This document shows, one piece after another, positions 24,604-33,359 of a stretch of 45,047 nucleotides of DNA. The DNA lies in NCBI GenBank assembly GCA_024398365.1, contig JAKSJG010000009.1, forward strand, positions 1-45,047. Direction: 5' to 3'. Under the pieces are notes generated by a model. The model searched no databases and was not told the origin of the DNA. It saw only the letters and a program-made list of their open reading frames with translations. Each line of letters starts with the position of its first letter. Positions within the stretch are counted from its first letter, which is position 1. A program made the translations under genes and the position numbers. Source of the DNA: Bacteroidales bacterium (GTDB lineage: Bacteria > Bacteroidota > Bacteroidia > Bacteroidales > UBA932).

Positions 24604-26517
24604 ATGAAAAGATCATATTTTGCTTTAATTATAGCATTCCTTGCTCTTGCTCTGACATCCTGCGAGCGCTCCATTCTGGAGCCGTGGCCGCCTGATGCAG
24701 CCCGTGACAGCGCCGATATCTGGGGTAACTACTATTACACCAGGGGTGTCATCGACCGCGTTTACAATGACAATATCTGCGGCCATTGGCATGATTTCAA
24801 TGGATACGGAGCATTGGCAGAGGCTTGCGATGAGGCAGAGAACTGCAATCCTACTTCACTTGTCCAGAAATTCACAAATGGTTCCTGGAACACAACAAAC
24901 ACCCCTTCCACATACTTCGGTTCAATCTATAACACACACTGGGCACGCCAGCCTTGGTACAACTCCTATATCGGCACCCGCCGTGTGAACCTCTTCCTCG
25001 AGAGTATCGATAAGAGTAAAATCTATATCGACGATCCTGATAACCCTTTGCGTGCGCACGACCGTACTTATTCAAAGGGCCAGGCATACTTCTTCAGGGC
25101 ATTCTTCGCTTTCGACCTTATGCGTCGTTACGGCCGTTATGTCATCACCACCAAGGTCGAGGAGCTTGATGACCCGGACCTCTATCGTGACCGCAACACT
25201 GTTGAAGAATGTGTTGCTCAGATGATGAGTGACTGCGACAGCGCTATCGAGATGCTCCCAGCTCTCTGGGATGAGGAAAACTGGCATCGTGCAAACCGCA
25301 CGGCAGCACAGGCCCTCAAGGCCCGCATCCTCCTTTACTATGCGAGCCCTCTCTATCAGGGTAATTTCGAGGAGCACGGTCTTCCTGCAGGTACTGTAGG
25401 TGAGGTACAGCGCTGGATTGACGCTGTCAACGCTTACCGTGCTGCAATCAATGACAACGACTTCTACAACCTTGAGCAGCCTACAGTATGGAAGCGCCCT
25501 TGGTCTCAGGAAGGTACTTACAACTATGTCGTTGGTCTTACAGGTAACCTTGACAACCACGAGATTATCTATGACGTAGGATACTCTACCGAATATTCTA
25601 TCTACAATGAGCGCTACTCTCTCCCTTCAGAGCTCGAGGGCTGCTACGGTTACACCAACCCTACCCAGGAAATGGTCGATGCATTCGAGGTTGTCACCGG
25701 TACCGGTGCCAACAAGAAGGCCGTTCCGTTTGACTGGAACAACCCTGACCACGCAAAGGATCCGTATGCAAACCGCGATAACCGCTTCTACAACTGTATC
25801 CTTTACAACGGTGTTCTCTGGGGAACTGCAACCAACAAGCAGTACACCATGTATATGTATGAGGCAGTGTCTGCAGAAGATTCTCCGGACGGTGTCGCTC
25901 ACGTTGGTGGCAAGCATCGTGACAGATCCATCGCTACATACACCAAGACCGGTTATTTCCACCGCAAGTTCCTCAGCGAGTCTGTTTACTCCCTCAAGTC
26001 AGGTGATTACACAAAACCTAAGCGCAGCCGTTGGGAGTTCCGTTTCACCGAACTTCTCCTCAGCTATGCAGAGGCTATGAACGAGGCTTACGGTCCTGAT
26101 GGCGAAGATCCTGAAGGCGGCCTCCGTGAAATCAACGGTGCACCGAACATCACCACTGCACGCCAGGCTATCAATGCTATCCGTGCCCGCGTTCAGATGC
26201 CTGCTCTCGCAAACGTCACTACACAGGACGAGATGCGTGAAGCTATCCATCACGAGCGTCAGGTCGAACTCTGCTTCGAGGCTCAGCGTTTCTTCGACGT
26301 ACGTCGTTGGAAGGAAGGCGAAAAGTTCGGAGGCCCTATCCACGGCATCAAGATCACTCCGACCGCATACAATGCAAAGGGTATCCCTACTGCATACAAG
26401 TATGAAGTCGAGGAAGTCGAGAAACGCGTTTGGGATGACAAGTACTACTGGTATCCTATCTCTGCTGAAGAGATGAAGATCTATTCCGGTAAGATGACTC
26501 AGAATCCTGGTTGGTAA
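24604..26517 (+). CDS. RagB/SusD family nutrient-binding lipoprotein (second)
   Basis: A 637-residue surface lipoprotein with lipobox ALTSC (Cys about residue 20). The SusD core motif is visible as GQAYFFRAFFAFDLMRRYGR, and the conserved C-terminal segment as IHHERQVELCFEAQRFFDVR, ending YPISAEEMKIYSGKMTQNPG. It begins four bases after the second SusC stop and serves as that transporter's substrate-binding lid. It differs strongly from the first SusD in length and central region, in keeping with a separate ligand specificity. Confidence 0.95.
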   Translation: MKRSYFALIIAFLALALTSCERSILEPWPPDAARDSADIWGNYYYTRGVIDRVYNDNICGHWHDFNGYGALAEACDEAENCNPTSLVQKFTNGSWNTTNTPSTYFGSIYNTHWARQPWYNSYIGTRRVNLFLESIDKSKIYIDDPDNPLRAHDRTYSKGQAYFFRAFFAFDLMRRYGRYVITTKVEELDDPDLYRDRNTVEECVAQMMSDCDSAIEMLPALWDEENWHRANRTAAQALKARILLYYASPLYQGNFEEHGLPAGTVGEVQRWIDAVNAYRAAINDNDFYNLEQPTVWKRPWSQEGTYNYVVGLTGNLDNHEIIYDVGYSTEYSIYNERYSLPSELEGCYGYTNPTQEMVDAFEVVTGTGANKKAVPFDWNNPDHAKDPYANRDNRFYNCILYNGVLWGTATNKQYTMYMYEAVSAEDSPDGVAHVGGKHRDRSIATYTKTGYFHRKFLSESVYSLKSGDYTKPKRSRWEFRFTELLLSYAEAMNEAYGPDGEDPEGGLREINGAPNITTARQAINAIRARVQMPALANVTTQDEMREAIHHERQVELCFEAQRFFDVRRWKEGEKFGGPIHGIKITPTAYNAKGIPTAYKYEVEEVEKRVWDDKYYWYPISAEEMKIYSGKMTQNPGW

Positions 26518-26555
26518 TCAGTTGCGTTTAATCTCATAAAATGAAACAGATTAAT

Positions 26556-27899
26556 ATGAAAAAGACACTTATAATGACAATGATGGCGTCACTCTCACTC
26601 TTCGCAGTATCCTGCCAGGAACAAAATTGGGGTGACAATGCCAACCCAGAAGTGTTTATTCCGCGTCACGGCATTACCAATGCAACCGTATGGGATGTGA
26701 CCTCCGGTACCTTCGACACATATCTGGGCGTTTACTGCGGCGGCGTAAGGCCGGAAAACCAGCAGAATACCATCGACGTCACATATGCTGTGGACAACTC
26801 CATTGTTGACGTATATAACGCCGATATCACTCAGCAGTACAGCGGCTCTGTAGTCGTACTCCCTGCTGACTGCTATACTCTTTCCTCCAGCACCGTAACT
26901 ATCCCTGCCGGCTCTGTTGATACTCAGATTCCTATCAAGTTCAACGTTGCCGCTGTAAAGGCTGCCCTTGAGGCAAACCCTGGCAAGAAGGTTGTCATAC
27001 CTATCAAGCTCACCGGTACATCCCTTTACAATATCAGCGCTGACAAGGCTTATGCTGAGTGTATGATGGACATAAATGTTTCAGAACCGAACTTCTACTT
27101 CTTCTGCAACAATTACGGTATCATCACACAGGCTGCCAAGCTCATCTACGGCAGCAAGGACAACAACTACAAGTTTGACGTGATGGCCAATGGTGTTCCT
27201 GACGGAAACTACACCATCAACTTCAAGATCGATCAGGATGCTCTCGATGCATTCTACCCTGGCAATGAAATTATCCCTGCTGATGCTGTCGTTCTCAACC
27301 CGCAGTCAACATACAAGGATAAGGTCAACCACGCAATGCTCGAGTTCCAGCTTATTCCTGAAAAGCTCGAATTCTTCAAGACTTATTATCTCCCTGTTAC
27401 GATGACATGCTCAGAGTATGCAGGTGAAGAGACTGTCGGCAACTTCTTCATGACAGTTGAAATGAAGAACGAGTTCGAGAAGTCCTACTCAAGCAACCTC
27501 TCAGTTTATTCCGAGGCTACTGACCGTACAAGAGCTTATTCTGCAAAGAAGAACGCTGTAACCTACGCATCAGATATCTTCGAGATCAACATCGCTACCA
27601 ACAACACAATCGCAGGTGCCAAGGCTACTTCCCTTACTGCAACTACCTACAACAACAGGTATATCCGCATCAAGGTTATACCTACTGCAGACAAGAATCA
27701 CTATGACATTGAGTACGTTCCTGTTACAGACAAGTCCAACAAGAAGCAGAACACAATGGACTTCTTCGAGGCTGTTCCGGATGCAGAGAACTACTACGAT
27801 TGGAACCTCGAGAAGTTCGTTTTGAACTATCGTTGGAAGCACATCGAGAAGAAGGATACTTCTTGGGTGGTAGTCAACGAAGTTTTGCAGGCAAACTAA
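26556..27899 (+). CDS. DUF1735-type surface lipoprotein closing the SusC/D operon
   Basis: A lipoprotein of about 447 residues. The signal sequence ends in a lipobox (FAVSC, Cys at residue 20 from this start), followed by QEQNWGDNANPEVFIPRHG. The N-terminal domain (about 30-165) looks like DUF1735/BT_3987-type beta domains, which occur in proteins encoded directly after SusD and are thought to bind glycans at the cell surface. The remainder is beta-rich, without enzyme motifs. An ATG five codons earlier (26541) is an alternative start. It starts about 40 bases after the second SusD gene and ends 18 bases before a terminator, so it is the last gene of the operon. A surface glycan-binding role is inferred from position and domain type. 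Confidence 0.75.
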   Translation: MKKTLIMTMMASLSLFAVSCQEQNWGDNANPEVFIPRHGITNATVWDVTSGTFDTYLGVYCGGVRPENQQNTIDVTYAVDNSIVDVYNADITQQYSGSVVVLPADCYTLSSSTVTIPAGSVDTQIPIKFNVAAVKAALEANPGKKVVIPIKLTGTSLYNISADKAYAECMMDINVSEPNFYFFCNNYGIITQAAKLIYGSKDNNYKFDVMANGVPDGNYTINFKIDQDALDAFYPGNEIIPADAVVLNPQSTYKDKVNHAMLEFQLIPEKLEFFKTYYLPVTMTCSEYAGEETVGNFFMTVEMKNEFEKSYSSNLSVYSEATDRTRAYSAKKNAVTYASDIFEINIATNNTIAGAKATSLTATTYNNRYIRIKVIPTADKNHYDIEYVPVTDKSNKKQNTMDFFEAVPDAENYYDWNLEKFVLNYRWKHIEKKDTSWVVVNEVLQAN

Positions 27900-27917
27900 G
27901 CCGATGACGATATTATT

Positions 27918-27950
27918 AAAAACCCGGATCCGCAAGGACCCGGGTTTTTT
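27918..27950 (+). terminator. Terminator of the SusC/SusD operon
   Basis: AACCCGGATCC and GGACCCGGGTT pair with one A-C mismatch around a GCAA tetraloop, followed by a run of seven T. It lies 18 bases after the lipoprotein stop. Confidence 0.9.
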
Positions 27951-27973
27951 TATTGTCAAAATGAAAAAATAAC

Positions 27974-28450
27974 TCAGTCTGCCAGCAGTACTGTGGCGTA
28001 TGCCGCAACGCCCTCTTCGTGCCCTATAGGGCCGAGGCCTTCGTTGGTCGTGGCCTTGACGGACACCCTGTCAATCTCCACACCGAGCACTTCTGCCAGT
28101 GCCGCCCTCATCTGAGGGACATATGGGGCGATCTTCGGCTTCTGGAGCAGCAGCATGACGTCTGCGTTGACCAGATGCCAGCCCTTGGCCTTGATCATGC
28201 CGTTTACACGTGCGAGCAGTATCTTGCTGTCGATTCCCTTGAATTCATCTGAGTTGTCGGGGAAATGCTGCCCTATGTCACCGAGCGCCAGTGCGCCGAG
28301 CATGGCGTCACAGAGAGCGTGGATGAGTGCATCTCCGTCAGAATGTGCCACGCAGCCTTTGGTATGAGGTATGTGCACACCTCCGAGCACCAGCTGGAGA
28401 CCTTCCTCCAGCCTGTGGATATCGTATCCTAATCCTGTCCTGTATTCCAT
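27974..28450 (-). CDS. ispF: 2-C-methyl-D-erythritol 2,4-cyclodiphosphate synthase IspF
   Basis: A 158-residue enzyme of normal length. It cyclises CDP-ME 2-phosphate in the MEP pathway to isoprenoid precursors, as a cytoplasmic trimer. The family motifs are complete: GYDIHRL near the N-terminus (metal ligands Asp and His), HSDGDALIHALCDAMLGA, GDIGQHFPD and the closing KATTNEGLGPIGHEEGVAAYA. It is transcribed against the SusC/D operon. A likely -7 box (TAAGTTTG, 28472-28465 on the minus strand) lies just upstream, in the 72-base gap shared with the divergent gene; no clear -33 element accompanies it. Confidence 0.96.
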   Translation of the reverse strand: MEYRTGLGYDIHRLEEGLQLVLGGVHIPHTKGCVAHSDGDALIHALCDAMLGALALGDIGQHFPDNSDEFKGIDSKILLARVNGMIKAKGWHLVNADVMLLLQKPKIAPYVPQMRAALAEVLGVEIDRVSVKATTNEGLGPIGHEEGVAAYATVLLAD

Positions 28451-28522
28451 AAGTGTATTTTTTACAAACTTACGGAATTTTAGATTGATTTTACTTAAAT
28501 TTGTAAGTTAAAACCCAAGAAT

Positions 28523-28885
28523 ATGGCAATCAGATTCACATTCTTCCCGACTCCGGAACACAAGGTGTTCCATTATGAACCGAAGTATTACGATCCGCAG
28601 AAAGAGCGCCTCGAGCAGTTGTACGAGAAGTACGGCAAGACCCCGGACGGAATGAAAAGGGCAGAGGAGGAACTGGCGGCCGAGAATGCTGAAAAGGGTG
28701 CAACGACCACTCCCGGCTATGTGCCCGGCAAGAACATCCGCGGCGCTTTCACACGCAGCGTCGAAGAGAGCCGCAAGCGTGGCGGCAACCAGAAACTCAA
28801 GACAATTTTCAACCTCATTACCATTCTGGCTGCGATAGTCGTCGCATATTACCTTTCTGACGGACTTGTCAAATTGATAAAGTAG
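28523..28885 (+). CDS. Small C-terminally anchored protein of unknown function
   Basis: A 120-residue protein I do not recognise. The first half is rich in Tyr, Pro and Lys (FHYEPKYYDPQKERLEQLYE), followed by a charged helical stretch (GMKRAEEELAAENAEKG), a basic segment (RSVEESRKRGGNQKLK) and a single hydrophobic helix at about 97-118, very near the C-terminus. This suggests an inner-membrane tail anchor with a cytoplasmic front. It ends one base before the mutL start, so the two are translated from one message, and it is the first gene of a long run. A -7-like TAAATTTG at 28496-28503 may serve as promoter, but I see no fitting -33 element. Confidence 0.72.
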   Translation: MAIRFTFFPTPEHKVFHYEPKYYDPQKERLEQLYEKYGKTPDGMKRAEEELAAENAEKGATTTPGYVPGKNIRGAFTRSVEESRKRGGNQKLKTIFNLITILAAIVVAYYLSDGLVKLIK

Positions 28886-28886
28886 T

Positions 28887-30641
28887 ATGCTGAAGGTCCT
28901 TCCGGAGCATATATCCAATCTTATTGCGGCGGGTGAAGTAGTTGCCCGCCCTGCCTCCGTCGTCAAGGAACTTGTCGAGAATTCCGTGGATGCCGGTGCG
29001 AAGTCCGTAACCGTGTCCGTGGTGGATGCCGGCAGGACTCTCATCCAGATCATCGACGACGGTTGCGGCATGAGTCCCGAGGAAGCGGTGCTCTGCTTCG
29101 AGCGTCACGCCACTTCCAAGATTTCCGAGGCGGCGGACCTGGACTGCATCTCCACCTTCGGCTTCAGGGGAGAAGCCCTGGCTTCAGTAGCGGCAGTGTC
29201 GGAGGTACGCCTCAGGACGCGCCGCGAGGAGAATACTGTCGGGGTATGCGTCAATGTGACTGCATCCAAGCTCGTATCTACGGAGCCGGTCTCCACGCCG
29301 GTGGGATCCAACTTCGAGATACGCAATCTTTTTTACAACGTGCCTGCGCGCCGTAAGTTCCTCAAGAGTGACAGCGCGGAGCTCAAGCACATCATATCGG
29401 AGTTCACCCGCGTCGCACTGACCCGCCCTCATATTGCCCTGCGCCTCATATCCAACGGCAGGGACATCTACAATCTCCGCGCTGTAGATAATGAGGTCCA
29501 GCGCATACGCGCCATCTTCGGTTCGGACCTGACCAAGGATCTGGTGCCGCTTGAGACAGAGACCTCGGTGCTCGGCATCAGGGGCTGGATAGGCGCACCC
29601 GAGGATGCCCGCAAGACTGCAGGCAACCAGTATCTGTTCATCAACGGCAGATATTTCCGCTCCCCGTATTTCAACAAGGCTGTGACCCTGCCATACGAGA
29701 AGCTCATTCCGGAAGGCTACAATCCGACTTTCTTCATATATCTGGAGACTTCGCCGGACAGGGTGGACGTCAATGTGCATCCTGCCAAGACGGAAGTGAA
29801 GTTCGAGGACGAGGCGATGGTATTCGACATCATCAAGGCGGCAGTACGTGAAGGCCTGGGCCGCAGCTCCTTTGTGCCGAGCATAGACTTTGACATGAAG
29901 GGCGCGCCCGAAATACCGACCATACAGTCCACTTTCAGCCGCGGGTATGCGGCTCCGCCAAAAATCGACTACGAGCCGCTGTTCAACCCATTCGAGATGG
30001 AGGGCCATCTGTCGCGTGACAATTATGAGCCGGCGCCGGTGGACGGCTATGACAGGCTGTTCAAAGATTCCCCTGCGGAAATGGCGCAGCCTCTGATAGT
30101 CTTCGGCGGCAAATATATCATTACCCCGACGGACCAGGGCCTTGCGGTCATCAATATCCTCCGCGCGCGTGAGAGGGTGTTCTTCGAGCGCTATGAGGAA
30201 TGTGTGGCCGAAGAGCAGCCGGTGGTTCAGCAGTCGCTCTTCCCGGTCACGCTGAAGCTTTCTCCTGAAGATTACCTTTCCATAATGGATGACCTTGACA
30301 GGATTTCCAGCATGGGCTTCGATATACGTGATTTCGGTGACAGCTCAATCGTCGTTTATGGCTTGCCGGAAGGCTACTGCCCTGATGAAGAAAATGTGCG
30401 CCGGGGTGTTGATGAACTTATCGCAGCACTGCGCGATGATGATCCCGCCGAGGATTTCCGTTTCGCACTTGCTGCCAGAATGGCAAAATCCGCTGCCAGA
30501 ATGCACGACGGAAGCATTTTCGAGCCGGAGGCACGATTGTTGACCTCCCAGCTGATGGATTGTCGCTGTCCGTCCGCCACGGCTGACGGGCGCAGGGTGA
30601 TGACCATTTTGACAACAGAAGATTTAGACAAGAGATTATGA
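28887..30641 (+). CDS. mutL: DNA mismatch repair protein MutL
   Basis: A 584-residue protein. The N-terminal GHKL ATPase is complete: ELVENSVDAG, IIDDGCGMSPEEA, ATSKI and the FGFRGEALASVAAVSEV lid motif; a transducer domain follows to about residue 330. The C-terminal dimerisation domain starts near residue 400. The nuclease motif DQHA(X)2E(X)4E aligns with residues 423-434, which here read NILRARERVFFE: both Glu are kept but Asp, Gln and His are lost. Strand nicking by MutL may therefore be weak or absent, unusual for a species without a visible MutH. The gene couples MutS mismatch recognition to repair. It overlaps the rhomboid gene by four bases (ATGA). Confidence 0.92.
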   Translation: MLKVLPEHISNLIAAGEVVARPASVVKELVENSVDAGAKSVTVSVVDAGRTLIQIIDDGCGMSPEEAVLCFERHATSKISEAADLDCISTFGFRGEALASVAAVSEVRLRTRREENTVGVCVNVTASKLVSTEPVSTPVGSNFEIRNLFYNVPARRKFLKSDSAELKHIISEFTRVALTRPHIALRLISNGRDIYNLRAVDNEVQRIRAIFGSDLTKDLVPLETETSVLGIRGWIGAPEDARKTAGNQYLFINGRYFRSPYFNKAVTLPYEKLIPEGYNPTFFIYLETSPDRVDVNVHPAKTEVKFEDEAMVFDIIKAAVREGLGRSSFVPSIDFDMKGAPEIPTIQSTFSRGYAAPPKIDYEPLFNPFEMEGHLSRDNYEPAPVDGYDRLFKDSPAEMAQPLIVFGGKYIITPTDQGLAVINILRARERVFFERYEECVAEEQPVVQQSLFPVTLKLSPEDYLSIMDDLDRISSMGFDIRDFGDSSIVVYGLPEGYCPDEENVRRGVDELIAALRDDDPAEDFRFALAARMAKSAARMHDGSIFEPEARLLTSQLMDCRCPSATADGRRVMTILTTEDLDKRL

Positions 30642-31300
30642 GCTATTTTGACAATTCAGGCCGCGGCGGCTTCCTGGCCAATATGACGCCGGCTGTCCGC
30701 AACCTGCTGATCATAAATGTAATAGTATTTATCGCAAGCCAGATTATCGGAGACACTGCCTACGAGAAGTTCGCGCTGTTCTCCTTCGGCTCGCCTTTCT
30801 TCAGGCCTTACCAGCTTGTGAGCCACATGTTCATGCACGGAGGATTCTGGCACATATTCTTCAATATGTACTCCCTCGTCCTCTTCGGCACCGCCCTTGA
30901 GAATATCTGGGGCAGCAAGAAGTTCCTGCTGTTCTTCTTTGTGACCGGCATAGGGGCCGCGCTCTGCCACAACCTGGTGATGCACCTTCAGATTATAAAC
31001 AATCCGGCGAATGCGGCACTGCTGATGCGCATCCCTACCGTGGGCGCGTCAGGAGCCATCTACGGCCTGCTGCTCGGCTTCGCCATGCTCTTCCCCGAGG
31101 CGGAATTCCGTCTCTTCATATTCCCGTTCTTTCCGCTCAAGGCCAAGTGGATGGCAGTCATCTTCTGCATCATCGAGCTCCTGACCGGTCTCAACGGGGG
31201 TGACAATATCGCGCACTTCGCGCATCTCGGCGGCATGCTCTTCGGCCTGCTGCTGATACTCTACTGGAAAAGAAACAATAAAATGTACAATTACGACTGA
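30638..31300 (+). CDS. Rhomboid family intramembrane serine protease
   Basis: A 220-residue protein with six predicted membrane helices. The first starts near residue 22; the second and third surround the family motif HMFMHGGFWHIFFNMYSL. The active-site Ser is Ser138 in GASGAIYG, and the base is probably His196 in HFAHLGGM. Rhomboids cut membrane-anchored proteins within the bilayer; bacterial substrates are mostly unknown. The start overlaps the mutL stop (ATGA), and its stop overlaps the tsaC start by one base (TGATG), so the three are translated in series. Nothing in the neighbours names a substrate. Confidence 0.93.
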   Translation: MSYFDNSGRGGFLANMTPAVRNLLIINVIVFIASQIIGDTAYEKFALFSFGSPFFRPYQLVSHMFMHGGFWHIFFNMYSLVLFGTALENIWGSKKFLLFFFVTGIGAALCHNLVMHLQIINNPANAALLMRIPTVGASGAIYGLLLGFAMLFPEAEFRLFIFPFFPLKAKWMAVIFCIIELLTGLNGGDNIAHFAHLGGMLFGLLLILYWKRNNKMYNYD

Positions 31301-31887
31301 TGAATACAGAAAACATTGAGATAGACGCTTCCGAGATCGAAGCTGCTGTCACCGTCCTCAAGGAGGGTGGAATCATCCTCTATCCTACAGACACCATCTG
31401 GGGCATAGGCTGCGACGCCACGAACGCCGACGCTGTTGCCAGGGTATTCGAACTCAAGCAGCGCTCGGAGAGCAAGAGCCTCGTCACCCTCGTCTCCGAT
31501 GCGGACATGATAGGCAAGTACGTCAAGGAGATTCCGGAGGTTGCCATCAATCTCCTCGAGGTCAACGACAAGCCTATGACCATCATCTATCCGGGTGCGA
31601 TGAATCTCGCCGCAAATGTGATTGCAGAGGATGGCAGCGTGGGCATACGCGTCCCTAACAGTGAATTCTGCCGCCAGCTCATACGCAAGTTCCACAAGCC
31701 TATTGTATCCACATCGGCGAATATCTCAGGCGAGCCTGCTCCTGCAAGCTACGATGAGATCTCCATGGAGATCGTGGAGGGTGTGGACCACGTTGTGGAT
31801 CCTTACCTCGAGGAAGGTTCGACTGGCGAGGCCTCACAGATCATAAAGGTCGGCCTGCACAGCGAGATTGAGATCATCAGACAGTAG
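31300..31887 (+). CDS. tsaC: L-threonylcarbamoyladenylate synthase TsaC/Sua5 type
   Basis: A 195-residue protein with one YrdC domain. It makes threonylcarbamoyl-AMP from Thr, bicarbonate and ATP for the tRNA t6A37 modification. Family elements visible are [17 protein letters not shown], the Lys/Arg pocket around [32 protein letters not shown] and the closing [13 protein letters not shown]. There is no C-terminal Sua5 extension. It starts on the last base of the rhomboid stop codon. TsaE, acting in the same pathway, is encoded at 5041-5457. Confidence 0.94.
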   Translation: MNTENIEIDASEIEAAVTVLKEGGIILYPTDTIWGIGCDATNADAVARVFELKQRSESKSLVTLVSDADMIGKYVKEIPEVAINLLEVNDKPMTIIYPGAMNLAANVIAEDGSVGIRVPNSEFCRQLIRKFHKPIVSTSANISGEPAPASYDEISMEIVEGVDHVVDPYLEEGSTGEASQIIKVGLHSEIEIIRQ

Positions 31888-31891
31888 TGAG

Positions 31892-33349
31892 ATGAAGAAC
31901 ATTGACTGCTTTGTCCCGTTCCTCGATGAAGGCCAGGCTGCCGCTACCGTTCAGGCACTCAGGGCGCAGGCTCCGGTCAGGGACATATATCTGCTTTCCA
32001 CCGCTTCTGGCGTGAGCGAGGCGCTCGGCTGCCGCGTCATCACAGTGCCCGGCATCAGCTCCACCGCAGCTGTCCGTGCCATTGCGGAGCATTCCGGGAC
32101 GGATTATTCCCTTATCTTCACAAAATACACATCCCTGAGCTTCGTATATTATGCGCTGGAGCGCATGATCCAGCTCATGGAGGACACCGGGGCCGCAATG
32201 GCGTACTCGGATCATTTCAACAAGACAGGGGACAGCGAGACTGCGGCTCCCAAGATTGACTGCCAGAAGGGCTCGCTCCGCGACGACTTCGACTTCGGTT
32301 CTCTGCTGCTTTACCGCAGCGCCGCTCTCCGCGAGGCAGTCTCCCGCATGGACAGGGACTACGCTTTCGCCGGGATGTATGATCTCCGCCTGAAGGTTTC
32401 CCAGAAGGGTGAGCTTCTGCACATCAACGAGTTCTCGTACTACGATGTGGAGACAGACACCCGCAAGAGCGGGGAGAAGCTCTTCGACTATGTGGATCCG
32501 AAGAACCGCGCCGTACAGATAGAGATGGAGCAGGCCTGCACCGATCATCTCAAGGCCATAGGCGGCTATCTTGCCCCGCAGTTCAAGACGGTCGATTTCA
32601 GCGATGAGCCTTGCGAATATGAGGCATCGGTCATAATACCTTGCCGCAACCGCGTGCGCACCGTGGGCGACGCCATAGCGTCAGCCCTCAATCAGAAGAC
32701 AGACTTCAAGTACAATGTCATAGTGGTGGATGACAACTCCACTGACGGCAGTGTGGATGTCATCAAGAGCTTCCTCGGTGACGAGAAGCTCATATACATA
32801 GCCCAGGACAAGACCTGGCATGCCATCGGCGGCAACTGGAACGCCGCCCTGCATCATCCGAAATGCGGCCGTTTCGCGCTCCAGCTGGATTCCGATGACG
32901 TATATTATGACGAGAACACCGTCAGCAAGTTCGTCAAGGCATTCCACGAGCAGAAATGCGCGATGGTGGTCGGCACTTATCGCATGACGGATTTCAATAT
33001 GAACACCCTTCCTCCGGGCATCATCGACCATCGCGAATGGACTCCGGAGAACGGCCGCAACAATGCCCTGCGCATCAACGGCCTCGGCGCTCCGCGCGGC
33101 TTCTATGCCCCTCTGCTGAGGCAGATGAATTTCCCTACGACCAAGTATGGGGAGGATTATGCCGTGGGTCTGCGCATCAGCCGCGAATACCAGATCGGTC
33201 GCATCTACGACGTGCTCTACAACTGCCGCCGCTGGGAAGGCAATTCCGATGCGGCCCTTGAGATAGACAAGGTCAACGCCAACAATTTCTACAAGGACAA
33301 GATACGCACCTGGGAGCTTCAGGCACGCATTGCCCTCAATTCAAAATAA
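31892..33349 (+). CDS. Two-part family 2 glycosyltransferase
   Basis: A 485-residue cytoplasmic protein with two nucleotide-sugar-binding-like halves. The C-terminal half (about 245-480) is a clear GT2 (GT-A fold): [20 protein letters not shown], the [10 protein letters not shown] motif and the metal-binding LQLDSDD. The N-terminal half (about 1-225) has a related shape ([20 protein letters not shown], then AMAYSDHF in the DxD position) but is degenerate. No membrane segment is seen. It probably transfers a sugar to a soluble or membrane-proximal acceptor; which one is unknown. The ATG at 31892 lies four bases after the tsaC stop. The next gene starts ten bases after its stop. Confidence 0.85.
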   Translation: MKNIDCFVPFLDEGQAAATVQALRAQAPVRDIYLLSTASGVSEALGCRVITVPGISSTAAVRAIAEHSGTDYSLIFTKYTSLSFVYYALERMIQLMEDTGAAMAYSDHFNKTGDSETAAPKIDCQKGSLRDDFDFGSLLLYRSAALREAVSRMDRDYAFAGMYDLRLKVSQKGELLHINEFSYYDVETDTRKSGEKLFDYVDPKNRAVQIEMEQACTDHLKAIGGYLAPQFKTVDFSDEPCEYEASVIIPCRNRVRTVGDAIASALNQKTDFKYNVIVVDDNSTDGSVDVIKSFLGDEKLIYIAQDKTWHAIGGNWNAALHHPKCGRFALQLDSDDVYYDENTVSKFVKAFHEQKCAMVVGTYRMTDFNMNTLPPGIIDHREWTPENGRNNALRINGLGAPRGFYAPLLRQMNFPTTKYGEDYAVGLRISREYQIGRIYDVLYNCRRWEGNSDAALEIDKVNANNFYKDKIRTWELQARIALNSK

Positions 33350-33359
33350 ACCCTCATCG

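Noticed and set aside
28465-28509. AACTTAC / GTAAGTT inverted repeat between ispF and the small membrane protein
   Set aside because: The arms are only seven bases, overlap the two -7-like boxes and could arise from their shared sequence; not enough to call an operator.
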